A program made the position numbers and the translations under genes. A stretch of DNA of 64,000 nt from Nocardioides antri (GTDB lineage Bacteria > Actinomycetota > Actinomycetes > Propionibacteriales > Nocardioidaceae): assembly GCF_008373765.1 (NCBI RefSeq), contig NZ_VUJW01000001.1:62189-126188 (forward strand). The letters run 5' to 3'. The notes under the pieces were generated by a model. The model had not been told where the DNA came from. It saw nothing but the letters and a program-made list of their open reading frames with translations, and made no database searches. Shown here piece after piece: positions 43,162 to 51,402 of this stretch (its first letter is position 1; each line of letters starts with the position of its first letter).

Positions 43162-44568
43162 GTGCACCTCGTGCCCGAGTCGCTGCGACCGATGCCGGCC
43201 GGCGCCGCCGGGCTGGGGGCGCAGCTGCAGGTCGCCGTCACCGAGATGGCCGCGTGGATGAACGAGTACGGCGACGTCGCGGCCCATCCCTCCCAGGACG
43301 TCGACCTCGACGCGCTCGCGGCCGCGGCGGCCGACCTCCGCAGCCGGCTGCGCGACAACTACCCGTTCCACCACCCGCGCTACGCCGCGCAGATGCTCAA
43401 GCCGCCCCACCCGGCGGCCGTGATCGGCTACGTCACCGCGATGCTGGTCAACCCCAACAACCACGCGCTCGACGGCGGGCCGGCGACGGCGGCGCTCGAG
43501 AAGGACGTGGTCGCCCAGCTGGCCGCGATGTTCGGGTTCCCGGAGGCACCCAGGCACCTCGGGCACCTGACCAGCAGCGGCACGATCGCCAACCTCGAGG
43601 CGCTGTTCGTCGCCCGGGAGACCCATCCCGGCAAGGCGATCGCCCACAGTGCCGACGCCCACTACACACATGCCCGGATGGCCCACCTGCTCGGCATCGA
43701 GTCCGTCGCCGTACCGTCCACCGCCGACGGCACCATGGACCTCGACGCGCTGGAGGCGCTGCTCGGCGCGGGCCGGGTCGGCACGGTCGTGGCCACCGCC
43801 GGCTCCACCGGTCTCGGCGCCGTCGACCCGGTGCACGAGATCCTCGCGATCGCGCGCCGGCACGGCGTCCGGGTGCACGTCGACGCTGCGTACGGCGGTT
43901 TCTTCCGCCTGATCGCCGACGACCGCCCCGACGGCATCGCGGCGGCGCCGTTTCTCGCGATCTCCGACTGCGACTCGGTGGTCATCGACCCGCACAAGCA
44001 TGGCCTGCAGCCCTACGGGTGCGGGGCGGTGATCTTCCGCGACCCCGGCGTCGCCCAGCACTACCTGCACGACTCGCCCTACACCTACTTCACCTCCGAC
44101 GACCTCCACCTGGGCGAGATCTCGATCGAGTGCTCGCGTGCCGGCGCCGCGGCGGCCGCGCTCTGGCTGACGCTGCGGCTGCTCCCGCTGACGCCCGACG
44201 GGCTCGGCGCCGTACTGCGGCCGGGTCGCCGGGCCGCCCTCGACTGGGCGCGGCGGATCGAGGAGAGCGACGAGCTGCGGCTCTTCCAGCCGCCCCAGCT
44301 GGACATCGTGACCTACCTCCCGGCACGCGACCGGCTCTCCGAGGTCGACGCGGTCAGTGCAGCCGTCATGGCCGCCGGGATGGCCCGCCCGCCGGCAGAC
44401 TCGCTGTTCCTGGCGACGTACGGCGTCGACGCCGCCGCCCTCGCTGCGCGCGGCCACCCCGTCGAGGCCGACGTGCCGACGGGCCGGATCCTGCGCAGCG
44501 TGCTGATGAAGCCCGAGAGCGAGGCGGCCGTGCCGTGGCTGCACGAGCAGCTGCTCGGCCTGCTCTGA
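43162..44568 (+). CDS. PLP-dependent group II decarboxylase family protein
   Basis: The protein has 468 residues. The PLP-binding lysine is in VVIDPHKHGLQPYGCG, preceded by VHVDAAYGGFF (the Asp that contacts the pyridine nitrogen) and LTSSGTIANLEALFVARE (phosphate-binding turn). N-terminal NYPFHHPRYAAQMLKPPHPAAVIGYVTAMLVNPNNHA is typical of the aromatic-L-amino-acid/glutamate decarboxylase superfamily. The substrate is not known; some relatives make tyramine, tryptamine or act on aspartate. GTG 43162 gives VHLVPE and GTG 43171 is an alternative. Confidence 0.87.
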   Translation: MHLVPESLRPMPAGAAGLGAQLQVAVTEMAAWMNEYGDVAAHPSQDVDLDALAAAAADLRSRLRDNYPFHHPRYAAQMLKPPHPAAVIGYVTAMLVNPNNHALDGGPATAALEKDVVAQLAAMFGFPEAPRHLGHLTSSGTIANLEALFVARETHPGKAIAHSADAHYTHARMAHLLGIESVAVPSTADGTMDLDALEALLGAGRVGTVVATAGSTGLGAVDPVHEILAIARRHGVRVHVDAAYGGFFRLIADDRPDGIAAAPFLAISDCDSVVIDPHKHGLQPYGCGAVIFRDPGVAQHYLHDSPYTYFTSDDLHLGEISIECSRAGAAAAALWLTLRLLPLTPDGLGAVLRPGRRAALDWARRIEESDELRLFQPPQLDIVTYLPARDRLSEVDAVSAAVMAAGMARPPADSLFLATYGVDAAALAARGHPVEADVPTGRILRSVLMKPESEAAVPWLHEQLLGLL

Positions 44569-44644
44569 CCGCCGGCGTTCGTGCTCGGACGCACGAGGCC
44601 GAGCGGACGTTGTCCGCGGCGGCTCCCGCCTGTTCACTTGCTGG

Positions 44645-45181
44645 ATGCCGACCCGGTTGCTGATCATCGCCGACACGCACGTGCCGAAACGCGCACGCGA
44701 CCTGCCGGCCCAGGTGTGGGACGCAGTCGACGCCGCGGACGTCGTGGTCCACGCGGGCGACTGGGTCGACGAGCGCCTCCTCGACGACCTCGAGGAGCGG
44801 GCGCGGCGCCTCGTCGCCGTGTGGGGCAACAACGACCACGGGGCGCTGAGAGAACGGCTCGGCGAGGAGGCGCGGGTCGTGGTCGACGGCATCCACCTCG
44901 GCGTCGTCCACGAGACCGGCGGCGCGAAGGGACGGGAGGAACGGTGCAGTGCGAAGTATCCCGACCTCGACGTGCTGGTCTTCGGCCACAGCCACATCCC
45001 CTGGGACACCACGAGCGAGTCGGGACTGCGGTTGCTGAACCCGGGCTCGCCGACCGACCGCCGCCGGCAGCCGTACTGCACCTACCTGACAGCGGTTGCC
45101 GAGGACGGTCGGCTCCGGGACGTCCAGCTCCACAGGATCGTCAAGGCGCCGCCCGGGTCCCGCAGCCCTGAAGAGGCGTAG
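44645..45181 (+). CDS. Calcineurin-like metallophosphoesterase (YfcE type)
   Basis: The protein has 178 residues. It carries the metal-binding motif set in order: IADTH near residue 9, VVHAGDWVDE near 35, WGNND near 60 and FGHSH near 113, followed by NPGSP. This is the small DNA-free phosphodiesterase family that hydrolyses model phosphodiesters and perhaps cyclic nucleotides in bacteria. ATG 44645 is the only good start. It is the last gene of a run of plus-strand genes and faces a convergent secreted protein. Confidence 0.86.
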   Translation: MPTRLLIIADTHVPKRARDLPAQVWDAVDAADVVVHAGDWVDERLLDDLEERARRLVAVWGNNDHGALRERLGEEARVVVDGIHLGVVHETGGAKGREERCSAKYPDLDVLVFGHSHIPWDTTSESGLRLLNPGSPTDRRRQPYCTYLTAVAEDGRLRDVQLHRIVKAPPGSRSPEEA

Positions 45182-45256
45182 GGGCGCAGGCCCCGAACCA
45201 CGAACCCGCCCCCGCCACCCAGACCCTGCGGCCGGGGACGGGGGTGTCGAGTCGGC

Positions 45257-45853
45257 TCAGCGGCCGCTGCGCTTGGACTCGAGGTCGTACTCGAACGCCT
45301 TCGGGAACCTCAGGTCGACGGTCTTGCCGCGGTACTTGAAGGTGGCGTCGACCAGCAGTCGCGTGCGCGTGCCGGTGCTCTTGATCAGCTCCCCGTCGGG
45401 AGACGGCTCGGTGACCCGCTTCGAGTGGCGGGTCTCGGTGACGCTGCCCTTGACGACGGCCAGGTGGCCGGCCACGTCGAGCCCGACGTTGAGGACGCCG
45501 TCGATGACGTAGGCGTCGCGGCCCTGGCCGGCGCCGATCGCGTGCTTGCCGTCGGGGTCGCCGACCACGATCTGCAGCGAGTTGCCGTACTTGTTGTTCT
45601 CGTAGACGAAGACCTGCACCGGCTGGCCGCGCCAGGTGCCGGTGCCCTCGAGGACGATGCCCCGCTCGCGGACGGTCGTGGCCCTCCGCTGGTCGTCGTC
45701 AGGGGCGGCCTGCACGGAGCGCGAGCTCGAGGTGGTGTCCCGCTCGGCGGTCGTGCCGTTGTCTCCCGAGGCAATCTGGGCGGCGCCGAGGGTGAGCGCG
45801 CCGGCGAGGACGCCTCCCAGGATGAGGGAGCGCGTCGTGGTGGTGGATCGCAT
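45257..45853 (-). CDS. Secreted protein of unknown function
   Basis: A 198-residue protein with a signal peptide (RSTTTTRSLILGGVLAGALTLGAAQIA) followed by a Ser/Thr/Asp-rich linker (about residues 32-60). The mature part is beta-rich: GIVLEGTGTWRGQPVQVFVYENNKYGNSLQIVVGD and AYVIDGVLNVGLDVAGHLAVVKGSVTETR. I do not recognise the family. A basic C-terminus (FKYRGKTVDLRFPKAFEY) is visible. Reading as secreted is reliable; function is not known. Confidence 0.7.
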   Translation of the reverse strand: MRSTTTTRSLILGGVLAGALTLGAAQIASGDNGTTAERDTTSSSRSVQAAPDDDQRRATTVRERGIVLEGTGTWRGQPVQVFVYENNKYGNSLQIVVGDPDGKHAIGAGQGRDAYVIDGVLNVGLDVAGHLAVVKGSVTETRHSKRVTEPSPDGELIKSTGTRTRLLVDATFKYRGKTVDLRFPKAFEYDLESKRSGR

Positions 45854-46036
45854 GATGGTTTCTGCCTTTCAGAATCGGTTTCCCGTAGGACGCGAGCTCG
45901 GCGGGGAAAGTTGGAACGCTGCGGATGGCGTGCGTCACACGCGAACGAGCGACCAGCGCGGGGACACTGCGCCACCACGCCGTCGGTACCGTCGGAGATG
46001 GCCGGACGACGGCCGAACAGCAACCGGAGGTGCATC

Positions 46037-46918
46037 GTGCGACCACTCCCGCGGCCGTTCGGTGCCGAGCTCACCCTCCTCCAGCAGCGGCTCGGCGCGG
46101 CGATCTTCCACCGGGTGGCAGGTCCCGACGGCGCCCACCACCGCGATCGGATCCACTTCACCCCGGGGCCGCGATGGTTCGAGCCGGGCAGCCCGATCAC
46201 GCGCGTCCACGGCGACGCCTCGATGTTCATCGGCGGCATCCGCGCGCTGCTGATGCAGACCCTCCACCCGGTGGCGATGCAGGCCGTGTCCGAGCACTCC
46301 GGCTTCCGTGGCGACATGTGGGGGCGGCTCGCGCGGACCAGCCGGTTCCTGGCGGTGACCACCTTCGGCACCGCGGACGACGCCCAGCAGGCCATCGACG
46401 CCGTCCGCGCCATCCACGACCGGGTCACCGGCACGACGCCCGACGGGGCGCCGTACACCGCGTCCGACCCGCACCTGCTGCTCTGGGTGCACGTCGCGGA
46501 GATCGACAGCTTCCTGCTCGCCCACCAGGTCTACGGCGACCGGCCGCTCGACCAGGACGAGCGCGACGAGTACGTCGCCCAGACCGCCGAGATCGCTCGC
46601 CGGCTCGGCGTTCTCGAGCCACCGACGACCGAGGCCGGGCTGCGCGAGGTGCTGGCCGCCTTCCGCCCCGAGCTGCGCGGGACCCGGCAGGCGCGCGAAG
46701 CGGTCCGCTACCTCCTGATCAGGCCGCCCCTCCCGGTCGCCGCGCGAGCGCCCTACAGCGTGCTCACCTCGGCCGCGGTCGGCCTGATGCCCGTCTGGAC
46801 CCGACGCCACCTCCGCCTCCCGTGGTTCCCGATCGCCGAGCGCACCGTCGTGCGCGGCATGGGTGCTGCCGCCGTCGGCACCATCCGGTGGGCCATGTCC
46901 CCTCCCGGCGCCGCCTAG
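46037..46918 (+). CDS. MpaB/Lcp-like oxygenase family protein (DUF2236)
   Basis: A 293-residue protein from GTG 46037 with GGAGG 6 nt before it. It has the family pattern PITRVHGDASMFIGGIRALLMQTLHPVAMQAVSEHSGFRGDMWGRLARTSRF. This includes the conserved His and Arg near the putative haem pocket, and further on DPHLLLWVHVAEIDSFLLAHQVYG. The family includes the ER-bound fungal oxygenase MpaB and latex-clearing proteins; bacterial members are mostly uncharacterised. Convergent with the old-yellow-enzyme gene (4-nt overlap). Confidence 0.83.
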   Translation: MRPLPRPFGAELTLLQQRLGAAIFHRVAGPDGAHHRDRIHFTPGPRWFEPGSPITRVHGDASMFIGGIRALLMQTLHPVAMQAVSEHSGFRGDMWGRLARTSRFLAVTTFGTADDAQQAIDAVRAIHDRVTGTTPDGAPYTASDPHLLLWVHVAEIDSFLLAHQVYGDRPLDQDERDEYVAQTAEIARRLGVLEPPTTEAGLREVLAAFRPELRGTRQAREAVRYLLIRPPLPVAARAPYSVLTSAAVGLMPVWTRRHLRLPWFPIAERTVVRGMGAAAVGTIRWAMSPPGAA

Positions 46919-48846
46919 CGGATCGTCTGCACGACGCCGGCCGCACCGGCCGTCGCCCCGCGGATCAGCCCCAGGCCGACGGCGGCGTCGCCGACGGCGT
47001 GCACCGGGACCCCTGGGAGGCGCTCGGCGACCTCGTCGTGGAGGCCGAGGTCCGGGAGCGCCGTCCCGGCCAGCACGACCGCGTCGGCCGCCAGCTCGCG
47101 GCTGCTCCCGTGGGCGGGCGTGTAGCGGACCGTGCTCCCGGTGATCTCGTCGACGGTGCAGCCGACGTGGACGGTGATCCCGAGCCGGTCGATCCGGTCG
47201 AAGTGCTCGGTGCGTCGCTTGAGGCCGAACTCGGGTCCGATCTCCGGGCCGGGTTCGAGGATCGCGACCAGCCGTTCCCGGGCGGCCAGCAGCTCGGCGT
47301 ACTCCACCGCCGCCAGGCGGCCGCCGATCACCACGACCCGCCGCCCGGTGGGGAGCCGGTCGGGGTCGAGGCCGCGTACGACGTGCGGGAGGTCGTCGCC
47401 CACGACGGTCGGGAACACGACCGCGCCGCCGGTGGCCACGACGACCACGTCCGGCGCGAGCCCGGCAACGGCTTCCGGGGTCGCCGCGGCGCCGAGTCGT
47501 ACGGCGACGCCCGACCTGTCGACCTCGGCGACCAGCCACTCCAGGTAGGGCCGGTTCTCGGGATGGACCGTGGCCGCGGCGACCAGTGCACCGCCGAGCC
47601 GCTCGGCGCGCTCGAGGAGTACGACGTCGTGCCCTGCCGCGTCCGCCAGCCGGGCCGTCTCCAGCCCCGCCGGTCCGGCGCCGACCACCACCACCCGACG
47701 CGGCTGCGGCGCGGGCGGCAGGGCGCGGTCGAGCTCGTGGCCGGTGAACGGGTTGACCGCGCACTCGGTGGCGAGCTTCTCCTCGAGGGTGTCGATGCAG
47801 TTCTCGCAGGAGATGCACCGGCGCACCCGCTCGGGCTCGCCGGCTGCGAGCTTCCCCGGCAGGTCCGGGTCGGCCAGCAGGGGCCGCCCCATCGCCACGA
47901 AGTCGGCCCTGCCGTCCGCGAGCACCTGCTCCGCCAGCGCCGGGTCGTGGAGCCGGCCCACCGCGATGACCGGCACGTCGACCGCCTCCTTGACCGCGGC
48001 GGCCGCCCCGACGTTGAGGCCGTCGCCGTCGTCCGCCGCGTTGACCATGCCGGTCACCAGCCGGTCGATCACCCCACCGCTCACGTGGAAGGCGTCGACG
48101 CCGCCTTCGACCAGGAGCGGTGCGATCGCGGCGGTGTCGTGGACCGGCCGACCGGCCGCGACCCGCTCGTAGCCGGAGATCCGCAGGGTGACCGGGAAGT
48201 CGCTGCCGACCTCGCTCCGGATCGCGGCCAGCGCCTCGAGCACGACCCGGATTCGCCCCTCGACCGACGTCCCGCGGTACCGGTCCCCGCGTCGGTTGCG
48301 CTGGGGAGCCAGGAAGGACCCGAGGAACATGTAGCCGTGGGCGGCGTGCAGCTCGAGGCCGTCGTACCCCGCCTCGCGGACCCGGACCGCCGCCGCCCGG
48401 AACTGGTCGAGGACGGCGGCGATCTGGTCCTTGGTCGCCTCGGCCGACGGGCGACCGGTGAGGTACGACGGGATCACCGACGGCCCGAGCGAGGTGACCC
48501 CGTGCATCTCGGGGCCGAGGCCGTCCGGACCGGCGTGCACGACCTGCGGCTGGATCCGGGCACCGTGGGCGTGCACCGCCTCGACCAGCCGGCGGTGGGC
48601 GGCGACCGCGTCGTCCGTGCCGATCTGGAGACCGCCCGGGGTCTCCGGGTGCAGGGGGTCGATGCCGGTCGCGCCGACCGTGATCAGGCCGGCCCCACCG
48701 GCGGCCCGGGCCGCGAAGTAGGCGACCGTCCGGTCCGACGGCAGGCCCTCGGGAGTGCCGTACATCGTCTCCATGGGCGACATCACGATCCGGTTGCGCA
48801 CGGACATCGTGCCGATCCGCCCCGGGGCGAGCAGGTGGGGATACAT
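46915..48846 (-). CDS. NADH:flavin oxidoreductase / 2,4-dienoyl-CoA reductase (FadH) family
   Basis: The protein has 643 residues. The N-terminal old-yellow-enzyme FMN barrel contains NRIVMSPMETMYGTPEG and YDGLELHAAHGYMFLGSFLAPQRNRRGDRYRG (about residues 170-200). Iron-sulfur cysteines RRCISCENCIDTLEEKLATECAVNP lie near 345-370. An FAD-binding motif VVVVGAGPAGLETARLADAAGHDVVLLERAERLGG (about 395) and a second Rossmann motif VVVIGGRLAAVEYAELLA (about 510) follow. The layout is that of FadH/TMADH. The start ATG at 48846 lies inside a KstR-type palindrome, so the transcript may be leaderless. Steroid or unsaturated acyl substrate is inferred. Confidence 0.87.
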   Translation of the reverse strand: MYPHLLAPGRIGTMSVRNRIVMSPMETMYGTPEGLPSDRTVAYFAARAAGGAGLITVGATGIDPLHPETPGGLQIGTDDAVAAHRRLVEAVHAHGARIQPQVVHAGPDGLGPEMHGVTSLGPSVIPSYLTGRPSAEATKDQIAAVLDQFRAAAVRVREAGYDGLELHAAHGYMFLGSFLAPQRNRRGDRYRGTSVEGRIRVVLEALAAIRSEVGSDFPVTLRISGYERVAAGRPVHDTAAIAPLLVEGGVDAFHVSGGVIDRLVTGMVNAADDGDGLNVGAAAAVKEAVDVPVIAVGRLHDPALAEQVLADGRADFVAMGRPLLADPDLPGKLAAGEPERVRRCISCENCIDTLEEKLATECAVNPFTGHELDRALPPAPQPRRVVVVGAGPAGLETARLADAAGHDVVLLERAERLGGALVAAATVHPENRPYLEWLVAEVDRSGVAVRLGAAATPEAVAGLAPDVVVVATGGAVVFPTVVGDDLPHVVRGLDPDRLPTGRRVVVIGGRLAAVEYAELLAARERLVAILEPGPEIGPEFGLKRRTEHFDRIDRLGITVHVGCTVDEITGSTVRYTPAHGSSRELAADAVVLAGTALPDLGLHDEVAERLPGVPVHAVGDAAVGLGLIRGATAGAAGVVQTIR

Positions 48847-48859
48847 AGAACATGTTCTA
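48846..48859. promoter_or_regulatory. KstR-type operator between divergent OYE and LLM genes
   Basis: TAGAACATGTTCTA is a perfect 14-bp palindrome matching TnnAACnnGTTnnA, the known KstR (TetR-family) site that controls cholesterol catabolism in mycobacteria and rhodococci. The minus-strand ATG starts at its left edge, and an ATG at 48852 lies in its centre, favouring the LLM start at GTG 48870. A -10-like TAGAAC is formed on both strands. Confidence 0.7.
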
Positions 48860-48869
48860 CCGTGTCTCC

Positions 48870-49745
48870 GTGGACTTCGCCGTCGTCACCGCCTACCAAC
48901 CGATCGACGAGCTCGTCCCGATCGCCCGGGCAGCGGAGGAGCACGGCTTCCGGGCGCTCAGCGTCGCCGACCACGTCGTCGACCTGGAGACGATCGGGAC
49001 GCCGTACCCCTACGAGGCCAGTGGCGAGCGCCGGTGGACCCGCGACGTGGACTGGCCGGACCCGTGGGTCCTGGTCGGCGCGCTGGCGCAGGCCACCACG
49101 CGGCTGGAGTTCTTCACCTCCATCTACGTCGCCGCGATGCGGAACCCGTTCGTGGTGGCGAAGGCGGTCGGGACCGCCGCCGCGCTGTCCGGAGGCAGGG
49201 TGACGCTCGGGGTGGGCATCGGGTGGTGCCGCGAGGAGTTCGACCTGCTGGACCAGGACTTCTCCACCCGCGGCCGTCGCACCGACGAGGCGCTGGCCCT
49301 GATGCAGGAGCTGTGGCGTCCCGGCTGGACCGAGTTCGAGGGGGAGTACTACTCGTGCGAGCGGCTGGTGATGAAGCCCGAGCCTCCCGGGCCGGTGCCG
49401 GTCTGGGTGGGCGGCCTCTCCGAGCCGGCCCTGCGCCGAGCGGCCCGGCACGACGGCTGGGTCGGGGACGTGACGACGATCGACGAGGCGACGCGGACGG
49501 CGGCGCGGCTGGCGGAGCTTCGCGCGGCGGCAGGTCGTGAGGAGACGCCGTACGACGTCGTGGTCGCGCTCAGCGACGCGGTGTCCGCCGCCGACTTCGC
49601 CCGTGCCGAGGCCGGCGGGGTCACCCTGGTGATGACGATGCCGTGGCTGTACTACTACGGGTTCGACGCCACGCTCGAGCAGAAGATCGACGGCATCCGC
49701 CGGTTCGGTGCGGACGTCATCGGCGGAACGCCCGCATCCGGCTGA
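48870..49745 (+). CDS. LLM-class oxidoreductase, probably F420-dependent
   Basis: A 291-residue protein from GTG 48870, selected because the ATG at 48852 sits inside a probable operator. It starts VDFAVVTAYQPIDELVPIARAAEEHGFRALSVADHVV, a luciferase-like barrel. FFTSIYVAAMRNPFVVAKAVGTAAALSGGRVTLGVGIGWCREEFDLL (about residues 80-130) is the region typical of TIGR03619-like F420 enzymes. It has PVPVWVGGLSEPALRRAARH near 180. Cofactor F420 is an inference; FMN is possible. It shares the KstR-type operator with the divergent reductase gene and converges on the SDR gene with a 29-nt overlap. Confidence 0.84.
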   Translation: MDFAVVTAYQPIDELVPIARAAEEHGFRALSVADHVVDLETIGTPYPYEASGERRWTRDVDWPDPWVLVGALAQATTRLEFFTSIYVAAMRNPFVVAKAVGTAAALSGGRVTLGVGIGWCREEFDLLDQDFSTRGRRTDEALALMQELWRPGWTEFEGEYYSCERLVMKPEPPGPVPVWVGGLSEPALRRAARHDGWVGDVTTIDEATRTAARLAELRAAAGREETPYDVVVALSDAVSAADFARAEAGGVTLVMTMPWLYYYGFDATLEQKIDGIRRFGADVIGGTPASG

Positions 49746-50565
49746 GGTAGGAGCGCAGCCGGAGCGCCGGCACCGGCCGCGGCCAGTCGTCGGCGCGGAA
49801 CCACGCGTCCGAGCCGCCGTCGACGAAGACCACGCTGCCGCAGAGGAAGTCTGCGGAGTCGGACAGCATGAACACGACCCAGTCGGCGAGCTGGTCGGCG
49901 TCGCCGTACCCGCCGATCGGCACGGGGAACCGCTTGATCTGCTTGGCCTCGGCAGGCGTCGCGAGCTGCTTGTCCAGCAGCGGTGTGAGTACGGCGCCCG
50001 GCGCGATCGCGTTGAGCCGGATCCCGGCGCCTGCCCAGCCCCGGGTGACCGCGGTGCGGCGTACCCACCGGCTGATCGCGACCTTGCTCGCCGCGTAGGC
50101 GAACGTCGGCGCCTGCTTGCCGAAGGGCCGCAGGGTCCTGAGCACCTTCTCGAGGTCGCCGTCGAGGAACCCCCGCACGGCCCGACCGGGCACGACCGGG
50201 ACCGTCGTGCTGGAGTTGCTGGCGAAGACGACGACCTTGGCGCGGTCGGCCGCGGCCAGGGCCGGCCGCCACGCCTCGAGCAGGTCGACCACGCCGAAGT
50301 AGTTGACCTCGGCGATCAGCCGCGGCCGGTCCCTGCCGGGAGCCGGGCCGAGCCCGGCCGCCATGACGGCGCCGTCGAGACGACCGTCCGCGCGCTCGAG
50401 GACCTCGGTGGCGGCACTGCGGCGGCCGGCCGGCGTCGAGAGGTCCGCGGTGACGGTCGACTCGACGATGTCGACGTCGATGACGGTGTGCCCGGCTGTC
50501 CGGAGCTGGTCGGCGACGGCCCGGCCCATGCCGGATGCGGCGCCGGTGACGGCGTACGTGCTCAC
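49717..50565 (-). CDS. Short-chain dehydrogenase/reductase
   Basis: A 282-residue protein from GTG 50565. Dinucleotide motif TGAASGMGRAVADQL near residue 7. Active-site YAASKVAIS near 165 has the Tyr-x3-Lys pair, and the Ser lies in VVVFASNSSTTV. The proline/glycine rich NAIAPGAVLTPLLDKQ segment follows. Closest in feel to 3-alpha/beta-hydroxysteroid dehydrogenases. A near-palindrome of the KstR type lies 11 nt upstream of the start, so a steroid substrate is plausible but not proved. Confidence 0.86.
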   Translation of the reverse strand: MSTYAVTGAASGMGRAVADQLRTAGHTVIDVDIVESTVTADLSTPAGRRSAATEVLERADGRLDGAVMAAGLGPAPGRDRPRLIAEVNYFGVVDLLEAWRPALAAADRAKVVVFASNSSTTVPVVPGRAVRGFLDGDLEKVLRTLRPFGKQAPTFAYAASKVAISRWVRRTAVTRGWAGAGIRLNAIAPGAVLTPLLDKQLATPAEAKQIKRFPVPIGGYGDADQLADWVVFMLSDSADFLCGSVVFVDGGSDAWFRADDWPRPVPALRLRSYLSRMRAFRR

Positions 50566-50575
50566 GGCCCGACAC

Positions 50576-50589
50576 TAGAACAGGTTCTC
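50576..50589. promoter_or_regulatory. Second KstR-type operator upstream of the SDR gene
   Basis: TAGAACAGGTTCTC matches TnnAACnnGTTnnA except for the last base. It sits 11 nt before the SDR GTG and is the second such site in 2 kb. A repressor gene for it is not in the window. Confidence 0.6.
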
Positions 50590-50631
50590 GACCGTCCGTG
50601 ACGCCGGCCACAGTTCCCAAGCCGGGGTCGG

Positions 50632-50670
50632 TGAGGTTACCCTTCACTCAGTCAGGCAAGCCTAACCAAT
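50632..50670 (+). promoter_or_regulatory. Two tandem IdeR/DtxR-like iron boxes before bfd-bfr
   Basis: TGAGGTTACCCTTCACTCA (50632-50650) matches about 12 of 19 and TCAGGCAAGCCTAACCAAT (50652-50670) about 13 of 19 positions of the TTAGGTTAGGCTAACCTAA consensus. They are adjacent, one base apart, and the second ends 15 nt before the bfd GTG. Tandem IdeR boxes upstream of ferritin genes in mycobacteria activate in high iron. Confidence 0.6.
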
Positions 50671-50685
50671 GCCCGAGGAGTCGGC

Positions 50686-50889
50686 GTGATCGTCTGCCAG
50701 TGCCGGGTCGTCACCGACCGCGAGGTCGACGCCGCGCTGTCCGACGGCGCCCGCACCGTCGGCGCCGTCTGCCGGGCGACCGGGGCCGCGCAGGACTGCG
50801 GTTCGTGCATCTTCACGGTGAAGGCACTCGTGTGCCAGCATCAGGACCACGAACGCGCACTCCTGGAGGTAGACGGTGCAGCCAGCTAG
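50686..50889 (+). CDS. bfd: Bacterioferritin-associated ferredoxin
   Basis: A 67-residue [2Fe-2S] protein from GTG 50686 with GAGGAG 5 nt upstream. Cysteines at 4, 6, 38 and 41 (MIVCQC and DCGSC) are the Bfd cluster ligands. It reduces the ferric core of bacterioferritin to release iron. The last 14 nt overlap the bfr gene, so both come from one transcript controlled by the iron boxes. Confidence 0.9.
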   Translation: MIVCQCRVVTDREVDAALSDGARTVGAVCRATGAAQDCGSCIFTVKALVCQHQDHERALLEVDGAAS

Positions 50890-51361
50890 CCCACGGATCG
50901 TCGAGCTGTTCAACGACGCGCTCACTTTCGAGCTGACCGTCACCAACACCTACTTCCTGCACGCCCGGATGCTCGACAACTGGGGCCTCTCCAAGCTCGG
51001 CAAGGTGTTCTACGAGCTCTCGATCGACGAGATGAAGGACGCCGACGACCTCATCAACCGGATCCTCATGTTCGACGGCCACCCGAACGTGCAGAAGCTC
51101 AACGCGATCACGGTGGGGGAGAGCGCCGAGGAGATGCTCCGGCTGGCGCTCGAGAGCGAGAAGGCCGCCGTCGAGCAGTTCAACGCCTCGGCCAAGGAGT
51201 GCCACGACCTCGGTGACCACGGCTCGGCCGCGGTCTTCGAGGAGATGGTGCGCGACGAGGAGAAGCACGCCGACTGGTTCGAGAGCCAGCTCGACGCGAT
51301 CGAGCGGGTCGGCGTCCAGCAGTACCTCGCCCAGCAGATCGAGGCCGGCGAAGCGCCGTAA
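50876..51361 (+). CDS. bfr: Bacterioferritin with altered ferroxidase ligand
   Basis: A 161-residue protein from GTG 50876, preceded by GGAGG 6 nt away. Iron-storage four-helix protein: FELTVTNTYFLHARMLDNWGL, SIDEMKDADDLINRIL and RDEEKHADWFESQ. Residues equivalent to E. coli E18, E51, E94, E127 and H130 are present (E19, E52, E93, E128, H131), and the haem-ligand Met is M53. The ferroxidase ligand His54, however, is replaced by Asp (EMKDAD, D55). Its neighbour His46 is also not conserved (YELS). A second ferritin gene may complement it elsewhere. Overlaps bfd. Confidence 0.9.
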   Translation: MQPASPRIVELFNDALTFELTVTNTYFLHARMLDNWGLSKLGKVFYELSIDEMKDADDLINRILMFDGHPNVQKLNAITVGESAEEMLRLALESEKAAVEQFNASAKECHDLGDHGSAAVFEEMVRDEEKHADWFESQLDAIERVGVQQYLAQQIEAGEAP

Positions 51362-51402
51362 ACGAATGGCCCGGTGTCGGTGCGCCCTGGGATGATCCCC
51401 TG

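Noticed and set aside
44569-44644. Hairpin CGTGC...GCACG after the PLP decarboxylase gene as terminator
   Set aside because: Only a 5-bp stem with no T-rich tail; too weak to call.
45905-45940. ECF sigma promoter (GGAAC...CGTC) upstream of the MpaB-like gene
   Set aside because: Spacing of 15 nt is shorter than usual, and it is about 100 nt from the start with no other support.
45935-48853. Open frames overlapping MpaB-like and FadH-like genes in alternative frames
   Set aside because: No motif in those translations, while both real genes show clear family signatures.
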